From positions 35,780,191 through 35,844,190 of the forward strand of contig NC_088302.1 in assembly GCF_032854445.1 (NCBI RefSeq): DNA of 64,000 nt, written 5' to 3'. Below the pieces are notes generated by a model that saw only the letters and a program-made list of their open reading frames with translations, was not told the origin of the DNA and did not search any database. The position numbers and the translations under genes are program-made. This DNA comes from Liolophura sinensis (Eukaryota > Mollusca > Polyplacophora > Chitonida > Chitonidae). The first letter of the stretch is position 1. Each line of letters opens with the position of its first letter. Shown in pieces: positions 58,601-64,000 of this stretch.

Positions 58601-61600
58601 GAACAGTTTAACTCTCGACCAATCCCTTAAGCGCCGAATCGGATCCGATTTGTACCAGTAGTCACTTGGGTGAAGTTTCACTAATGTAATAAGCACCTAC
58701 AGCTATAACAGGATTAGGGAGTTTATATAATACCCTAATTAAGATGGATTTATACCATACGGTGAGGTTCTAAAATACACTGGTAACGGTACAAAGGTGT
58801 AAACTATCCAGACCTTCTGACATACGGTTATAAAATAACACAGGACCCCTAAAGTGCCATTTTCGGCTCCCCCAAGCAGAGCAAAAGTTGGACATGCACA
58901 GTTGATCATGCCAGCTAAGGCCTCTAAGACTGCTACCCAGCCCGGGTTCCAAAAGGGCAATCTCAAGGGCTGGGGTGTAGCGTACCTCACGGGCACGTCG
59001 CCCAATTTGATTGAGGCATCAGCACCTAACGTTAATTCCAAGAGGAAATACTTGTTGTCGGTAAGAAATGCACTTGTTTGTTATCGGTGTATCTATTATG
59101 GTTATAACGGTCATTTACAAACAACATTCTTACATTTTTCTGTAAATATGCATGTAGCAAGGGGGTGTAATTAAGAGGTCCAGAAAAAGAATCAGATAAA
59201 ATATGATAATCAGTCAAATGCTGTTGATATAACATGTTTTTGATCATGTTCACTTGTTGTTATTCCAGTCGCACATTATAATTTGCCGAGATGAAGTTGA
59301 CACTGTTTTTTTATTTATTTATTTTATTTATTTGATTGGTGTTTTACGCGGCAATCAAGAATATTTCACTTATGGGACGGCGGCCATCATTATAGTGGGA
59401 GGAAACCGGGCAGAGCCCGGGGGAAACTCACGGCCATCCGCAGGCTGCTGAAGGGCCTTCCCACGTACGCCCGGAAAGGAAGACACTGTTTTTGTTATCT
59501 GATCCTACTTCAATATTGCTTTAAATGAGCTCAATAATGAAATAGGACTAACTGAAATCTGTAAAAGTTGTTGCCTTTTCCGTGAAAATGATACAGCATT
59601 TTCGGGCCCCGCCAGCCATACTAGAGAATGGGCTATTCATTGTTATTACTGAGTAACGATGTCAAAGAAGTTTTGTTCTGAGTATGAAATTAATGTCCTC
59701 ACAACATTACTACTGTTTGCTCATACAACCCATTGTTAAAAATCAATCTGCTAAATCTTTGATGATCGGACTCAGGTAGTAATCTATTTGTGACCTTTAA
59801 TAATTTTCTGACTTAACAGGGCAGTAAACGTAACAAATTACCGCTGATAATGTTAAAGGTTTTTATTGGAGTTAATGTACATTTTCAACAAATTCATTAA
59901 TGGAAAACAGAGCAAAAAGAAAATGTTACCATTGTTTGAGATAACTCAAAACTACATCTATAATGTAAGCATCAAATCCGACATTCGAATACCACTCATA
60001 AACCATGAAAGGTCGATCCAAGTGGACAATCGAAAGATTCACCTTCACGAAATAATACTTTCACGTACTAGTGAACCTCCTGGAGCAAAATAGGGATGTA
60101 TATTTAAATTCTAAGAGATTGCTGTCACGGAACATATTTATTTTGTTGGGTGCCGCTTTACACATCTATTCGTTTGGCTATTGACAATTCTTGATATATT
60201 TAATAAAATGCATAAGCCACCTTAAAATCAAAGAGAGTTTTCAGTGGCGTGTCTGATAGCCAGGATATTGTGCTTTGCTTTTATAACGACAAATGTTTGC
60301 TGCACAGCGACGTACCTAATGAAGACGTATTTTTTATACCCACAGTCCTCTGACACGTTTGATGGCACCCACACGCTTGATGAAGATTTCGAGCCTATCT
60401 CTTACGGCACCATCTTCCGCCAGCTTCAGGAAGCGAACGATGATAGCCCCGGCACGTGTGACTTCCTCCAGAGAATATATTACATTTTCTGCTCTTCGCG
60501 TAAGTTCACGTCCCAGAAACCATATCACAACGTGAGAATGTCACCGTATTACTGTACCCCATGAAAGTCAAAGCATCAGCGTACAGTGCTTTCTTGAACA
60601 GTTACGTCGAGACATTGAAAGTCGATCAGAATTTGCGTCTTGTTGTTGTTGTACTTTAAATGCATATAGAATCGACACTGATTTGCTGACTATCCTGATT
60701 TAAAACATACAGCTATAGTCAAGGTTGAATAAAAAGTGATATACCCAAATTCTGTTTAGCCCAAGCCTTGGCTGGGACTAGCCCATCTCTCACAACAGCC
60801 AGTCAGTGACGATTCTACGTCCCTTAAACGTTTAAACAGTTCCACTATCGGTCATCTTGTAATATCTTGCGTGTAATGAACTAGTCTTTTGTGCCGATGA
60901 AGAATTAGAGAAACTTTATTTAGCAGTACCAAGAAAATGCCAGTATTTCAGCTATACACATTTATATGATTGTAGATGGGGTGGTATTGTCAGGAATATA
61001 TCACCTTTACGAGAGAAGATAGGTTTTTATGGTGTTAGAAAGGGAACAGATTTTTAATTACTTCCAAGTATAATAAAAACCCCAACAGCATGGGGAGTAA
61101 AACCAGAGAAGCGACGAAGCTGTGATCCTTGGCAAATGGTTTCATGTAACCCGTGAAATACGGTCTCTTTCCAACTTACAACAGTTAGGATTTTACTCTC
61201 TCATGTAAACGTTAAGTTTACACTGTTCATGTTAATACTAAAAAAGTAGCAACATGGCTTAAGTAGAAGTAGGTAAATAAACATGCATTGGCTCTAATTT
61301 TAGTTATTAGACGTCGCTGGTCTGAAAATGTCAGAACTACTATTTATACATGCTCAAATGTTTTCCTTACAGTGTTGATGACTATGCTTCTTGTACTGCT
61401 ACTTATATTACCAATCTCCATGATTTCAGTCGGTGAGTAATAAGTGTGTGCAAAATTGATACATAACCTGTATGAAAAAGGTGCGTCCTTAATTCTTTAT
61501 ATTAAAGTATGAGAGATAGGATATCTGTAATAAAACACTTTCATTAGTAAAACATTTTTTCGTGAAAAATGTCTTTTAAAATGTTTTCTTACAGTAATAA

Positions 61601-63011
61601 TAATGCCGTTATAATTTTGGGGATGCCAATCCTTATCGTAAGACAGCACCCACTTGTGAAAATGGCAAGACCACTCTGGGTTTCAAGTCAGCGACCTGAT
61701 AGTCAGACACCTATAATCGTAAGAATTACATATCAACGGTGGAAGTCGAGGTTAGATGAAGGCATCTTGTTGGTTCGAAACTCGATGCCGTCTCGTCTCT
61801 TTTTTGTCACCAGAATTTGTGCAAGACCCTGAAAATGCGCCCCATAATAATTGTAAAACGAAACAAGTTCTACACCCAAATGTAGAATGGTTATGTGTTA
61901 AAACATGTCCCACACACTATATACGTGCAGCATCATGTTTAGGTTGTCCTTAACCACGTGTATATGAGTGTCACGTACACTCGTATCCGTGGTGACCTTT
62001 GGGTTAAAGACAGGCGGGTCTGTGGACGGTCGTAAGTTTCCACCGGGCTCTGCCCGGTTTCCTCCCACCATGATGCTGGCCGTCGTTGTATAAGTGAAAT
62101 ATTCTTGAGTACAGCCTAAAGCACCAATCAAATAAATAAATAAATAAAAACAGGTGTATATCACTAATGTCTATCATCTGGATTGGAACTCTTTACACGG
62201 TGAAGTCTATTCCTGCATTTGCTCATTTCTATTTTTGCGTTGATATTTTGTGAGGGAACTGATAGCACATTGTTCATTCACTGCAAGAGAATAATGTTCA
62301 GTTCAGCTTGATTCGAGTTGAGAGTTCGCGGGAAAACTTGCATAGGGACTCCAGCCACTAATTTTAAAGCTGATATGATGAAGGACTATCAGCATAAGAT
62401 CATAAGGTGACATAAAAGCTAAATCAAAGCTAAGGAAAAAAAAGTATATCTTGTTTTCTTATTGTTTTTGACCAGTCAGAAAATTGTGTGCTTTACCCTT
62501 GTGTCTTATGGTGTTAATTGCCTTTCCTTCTTTTCTTTCTTGTACAGGTGCTAGCTATATGGGAGACTGCCCAGAGGAACCTAACATACCCCTCTATCTT
62601 CTCATAGGTGGCTGTCTTGGCTTCATCAAGGTGTTGTTGTTGTTGTGGTATCAGCAGAAGGTTCGTCGTTACGAGAAGTTGGGAGATACTGAGGAGAGCG
62701 AGGACGAAGAGAACACGGACGAGGTCATGTCAAGGTCAGCCCGCTTCACAAACCAAGGGCTCAGTGTCTTTCTTTTCGTCTGGTTCATTCTGGGAAACTA
62801 CTGGGTGTTTTCCATCTGGCAACCAAACTACCAGCAGCCTTTGTACAGCCCTAACAACTGGTGCGACAGATTCGTCTACCTCTTCACCTTTTACAAAATC
62901 CTGACGCTACACGGCGTCGTTGCCTTCATACTCATTGTAACCATATGCTTCATTACTTGTAACGCCTGCAAAAACTCCTGCCGGGGAGACAGAGCCGCGG
63001 ATCTGGCGTGA
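49495..63011 (+). CDS. TMEM272-like four-pass membrane protein (exons 1a, 2, 3, 4)
   Basis: Exons 49495-49695 (1a), 60346-60499, 61373-61432 and 62548-63011; phases 0, 1, 1 chain to a 292-aa protein. The first 118 residues are hydrophilic and cytoplasmic. Membrane segments lie at about 112-139 (with LLMTMLLVLLLILPISMIS), 152-173 (IPLYLLIGGCLGFIKVLLLL), 209-231 (LSVFLFVWFILGNYWVF) and 258-280 (HGVVAFILIVTICFITC). The motif MGDCPEEPNIPLYLLIGG after segment 1 is the mark of the TMEM272-like family as I recall it in molluscs, and an acidic loop (EESEDEENTDE) follows segment 2. The function of the family is unknown. The ATG at 49495 is preceded by an in-frame TGA. Confidence 0.82.
49703..49764 (-). 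mobile_element. SINE (family 1) tail fragment at the start of TMEM272-like intron 1
   Basis: It reads ATTTCTTTATTTATTTGATAG, GTTTGACGCCATACTCAAG and AATTTTACACCTATAC, only the 3' end of the element, beginning eight bases after the donor. Confidence 0.65.
49765..53380 (+). other. TMEM272-like intron 1, distal part, nothing distinct
   Basis: About 3.6 kb without a supportable gene. Short open frames occur but have no splice context or family pattern. A T9 run lies at 51673 and a small TGAC run at 53283-53299. Confidence 0.4.
53381..53550 (+). mobile_element. SINE (family 2) with tRNA-like head
   Basis: The head has TGAGTGGCTTAATAGTTAGAG (A box) and TGTCCGCCTCGAAGGC; then AAAAATGGTACTTATTCTTC, GACTAGCGCTCAGCACTGAG and CAGTATAACGTGACTAGGTG. 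The B-box part is shortened. The core matches the copy at 20.25 kb. Confidence 0.65.
53557..54160 (-). repeat. Dispersed repeat B, longest copy, downstream of the RT relic
   Basis: On the minus strand it starts TTAACCTGGGGCTAGGGGCC and passes GAACAGTTGCACTCAAAG, ATCATTGAAAACTGATGACC, ATACGAATGTCGGACATG, TTTAGTTCTTTGGTGGTTTG and GGAATTGGCCTTGCGG. An open frame of 123 codons there has a hydrophobic stretch (FFLVLWWFVLYVVLGIGLAV), traces of which also occur at 44.06 kb. Confidence 0.65.
54401..55021 (-). pseudogene. Reverse-transcriptase-derived fragment of a retroelement
   Basis: About 206 codons, open on the minus strand. The part from IYPPSLDLKETTD through SNLDLYLY, YDKRDNFNFEIVNYPYLD and GPAYGVYISRLVAFIRSC to FLKCYNEYNTL is the pattern I recall for the C-terminal (thumb) side of a retroelement RT that is common in marine animals. 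The catalytic YxDD part is absent, so it is a 5'-truncated relic. The first residues (MNTDFTQSPRTYLASF) lie in the neighbouring 169-bp repeat. The element class is uncertain. Confidence 0.6.
54976..55440. repeat. 169-bp tandem repeat, nearly three copies
   Basis: Copies start at about 54976, 55139 and 55308 with GACGCAAGATATGTTCTAGG and pass GGTGTCGATAACAAA, CAGTTGCACTTGAATGGCAG and AGCAGTCAACAGTATTCA. The first two are almost identical; the third diverges. The unit is itself part of dispersed repeat B. Confidence 0.92.
55441..55560 (-). repeat. Dispersed repeat B end, upstream of the RT relic
   Basis: On the minus strand it reads TTAACCCGGGGTGAGGGTCT, then a short ATATTCATCTTGTATATTCAT cluster, and GAATTAGATCGCCACGTTGG. 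It matches the element start seen at 54,135, 39,880 and 43,885. Confidence 0.65.
55860..55990 (-). repeat. Dispersed repeat C, copy 5 (reverse)
   Basis: The minus strand reads CAGTGAAATCCGGTATCTTG, TCAATTTACCTCAGTTACGG and ATAGCAGCTTATGAAACCCC, in the same order as the copies at 36.0, 36.9, 42.2 and 61.1 kb. Confidence 0.6.
56000..58907 (+). other. TMEM272-like intron 1, proximal part, nothing distinct
   Basis: No gene or repeat is supported. A stretch at 56,580-56,640 (TTTTGGCAAATGGTCAGGTGT) looks like the start of repeat C but the match stops soon. The small open frames at 57516 and 58163 have no recognisable pattern. Confidence 0.4.
58908..59060 (+). CDS. TMEM272-like exon 1b (alternative first exon, proximal)
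   Basis: From ATG 58908 it encodes 51 residues (MPAKASKTATQPGFQKGN, then GWGVAYLTGTSPNLIEAS) and ends NSKRKYLLS in phase 0 at TCG|GTAAGA, a good donor. Exon 1a ends in the similar SSSKYLIQ, also phase 0, so either can join exon 2. It would give a 276-aa isoform. This reading is an inference from phase and likeness. Confidence 0.55.
59311..59481 (-). mobile_element. 5'-truncated SINE (family 1) with 12-bp target duplication
   Basis: Tail (TTATTTATTTATTTTATTTAT), core (GGCGGCCATCATTATAGTG, CGGCCATCCGCAGGCTGCTG) and part of the body are present. GACACTGTTTTT flanks it at 59299-59310 and 59482-59493. It lies in the intron between exons 1b and 2. Confidence 0.88.
59880..60100 (-). repeat. Dispersed repeat B-like fragment, diverged
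   Basis: The + strand AAATCCGACATTCGAATACC and AATAATACTTTCACGT resemble the TGTCCGACATTCGTATACCA part at 53.76 kb. The match is short and old. Confidence 0.35.
60346..60499 (+). CDS. TMEM272-like exon 2
   Basis: Between CACAG and a GTAAGT donor. It encodes SSDTFDGTHTLDEDFEPIS and the residues leading into the first membrane segment (RIYYIFCSS). The exon ends with one base of a Leu codon that exon 3 completes. Confidence 0.8.
61085..61350 (+). repeat. Dispersed repeat C, copy 4, just before exon 3
   Basis: It holds GGGAGTAAAACCAGAGAAGC, GGCAAATGGTTTCATGTAAC, GTGAAATACGGTCTCTTTCC, AGGATTTTACTCTC and TATTAGACGTCGCTGGTCTG. It ends about 25 bases before the 60-base exon 3. Confidence 0.65.
61373..61432 (+). 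CDS. TMEM272-like exon 3 (first membrane segment)
   Basis: A 60-base exon between TTACAG and GTGAGT that encodes LMTMLLVLLLILPISMISV. It is too short to show as an open frame but is fixed by the phases of both neighbours and by its hydrophobic content. Confidence 0.8.
62015..62152 (+). mobile_element. 5'-truncated SINE (family 1) in TMEM272-like intron 3
   Basis: It has GTCTGTGGACGGTCGTAAG, CGGGCTCTGCCCGGTTTCC, CACCATGATGCTGGCC, GTATAAGTGAAATATTCTTG and an AAATAAATAAATAAA tail. Only the 3' half of the element is kept. Confidence 0.85.
62548..63011 (+). CDS. TMEM272-like exon 4 (segments 2-4 and stop)
   Basis: It starts after TGTACAG with the Gly codon split from exon 3 and encodes the family mark GASYMGDCPEEPNIPLY, three membrane segments and the CNACKNSCRGD tail. 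The stop is TGA at 63009-63011. It is the strongest single exon of the gene. Confidence 0.9.
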
Positions 63012-63209
63012 CCATGGTCAGATGTGAGACGTGTTAGAAGTTCCCTGTGACCGAAAGATGTGAGAGCTTGGGGTGACACTGATTAGATGTGACGTAGAAA
63101 GTAGTGAGGGAACAAAATAATATGTGGACTCCGCGTAACAGTGATCAGATGTAAGGCCTCTTAGAACTTCTCCAGGTCAACGAAGGTGAGAACATGACAA
63201 TGCTCCTAT

Positions 63210-63990
63210 GCGAAGCATGTGAAACTAACGATGGTGGAACAGAGTATGACAATGGTTAAATGTGACGCATGTAAACTAATGCTGGTGGAACAGAGGTGTA
63301 AACTTGGTGTGACAATGGTTAAATGTGACGCATGTAATCTAACGCTGGTGGAATAGAGTTGCGGACGATGTGACAATGGTTAAGTGTGACGTATGTAAAG
63401 CTGGTGCCGGTGGAACAGAGTTGCGAACTTGGTGTGACAATGGTTAAATGTGACTCGTGTAAAACTGGTGCTGGTGGAACAGAGTCGTGGAATTAATATG
63501 ACAGTGGTTAAATATGACGCATGTAATCTAACACTGGTGGGACACAGTTGCGGACTTGGTGTGACAATGGTTAAATATGACTCATGTAAACTAACGCTTG
63601 TGGAACAGAGTTGCGAGCTTGGTGTGGCAATGGTTAAATGTGACGCATGTAAACTAACGCTGGTGAAACAATGGTTAAATGTGACACATGTAGACCAACG
63701 CTGGTGGAACAGAGGTGCGAACTTTTCGTGGTCATTTGTGAAGCCCATGAGAAAAGGTCATCCTGTCAGACCAACAGACAATGGTTAAATGTGACGCATG
63801 TAAACTAACGCTGGTGAAACAGAGTTGCGGGCTTGGTGTGACAATGGTTAAATGTGACGCATGTAAACTAACGCTGGTGAAACAATGGTTAAATGTGACA
63901 CATGTAAACTAACGCTGGTGCGAACTTTTCGTGGTCATTTGTAAAGCCCATGAGAAAAGGACATTCTGTCAGACCAACAGCTGAAAGGAC
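63210..63990. repeat. Minisatellite, about 63-bp unit, at the 3' end of the window
   Basis: Units contain GACAATGGTTAAATGTGACG, CATGTAAACTAACGCTGGTG and GAACAGAGTTGCGAACTTGG. Spacing is 61-65 bases, with some 41-base deleted units. A larger block (TTTTCGTGGTCATTTGT..AAGCCCATGAGAAAAG) recurs about 203 bases apart at 63,722 and 63,925. The array starts about 200 bases after the TMEM272-like stop and may lie in its 3' UTR; it runs to near the window end. Confidence 0.9.
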
Positions 63991-64000
63991 ATTGCCCAGA

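Overview
The window is animal nuclear DNA. It has spliced genes with GT/AG introns, polyadenylation signals, tRNA-derived SINEs, MITEs and many minisatellites. The SINE types and the intron-rich layout suggest a lophotrochozoan, most likely a mollusc (perhaps a bivalve), but nothing here fixes the species. All three recognisable genes lie on the + strand.

Region 1 (1-21,875) is the 3' part of the gene for pericentriolar material 1 (PCM1), a centriolar-satellite scaffold. I place 25 exons whose phases chain without a break into about 1,473 codons plus a stop; the 5' part lies outside the window. Intron 8 is almost filled by a decayed hAT-like DNA transposon with an apparent internal inversion. 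Other introns hold SINE and MITE copies.

Region 2 (21,875-33,650) is a repeat-bearing intergenic stretch followed by a five-exon gene (26,874-31,768) for an unrecognised membrane protein of about 386 aa: signal peptide, one CUB domain, one membrane segment and a long charged Ser/Thr-rich tail. A minisatellite of about 27 copies of 34 bp stops about 60 bp before its start codon, and an unrelated 34-bp array follows it.

Region 3 (33,650-48,500) has no convincing complete gene. It holds SINEs, a 122-bp hairpin element, two dispersed repeat families, two large related minisatellites with 24-bp periods (39.1-40.9 kb), a 54-bp repeat, an isolated candidate first exon at 33.8 kb and an isolated candidate last exon at 48.5 kb.

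Region 4 (49,495-63,011) is a four-pass membrane protein gene of TMEM272-like type. Exons 2-4 are shared, and two candidate first exons, 9.2 kb apart, end in the same phase with similar last residues, so two N-terminal isoforms are likely. The long first intron contains a reverse-transcriptase relic flanked by copies of one dispersed repeat. A minisatellite of about 63 bp follows the stop codon to the window edge.

The three genes do not form a pathway; they are separate eukaryotic units. The most notable signals are the alternative TMEM272-like first exons, the inverted hAT body, the repeat-flanked RT relic, the SINE families sharing a head but not a tail, and the two 24-bp arrays of apparent common origin.
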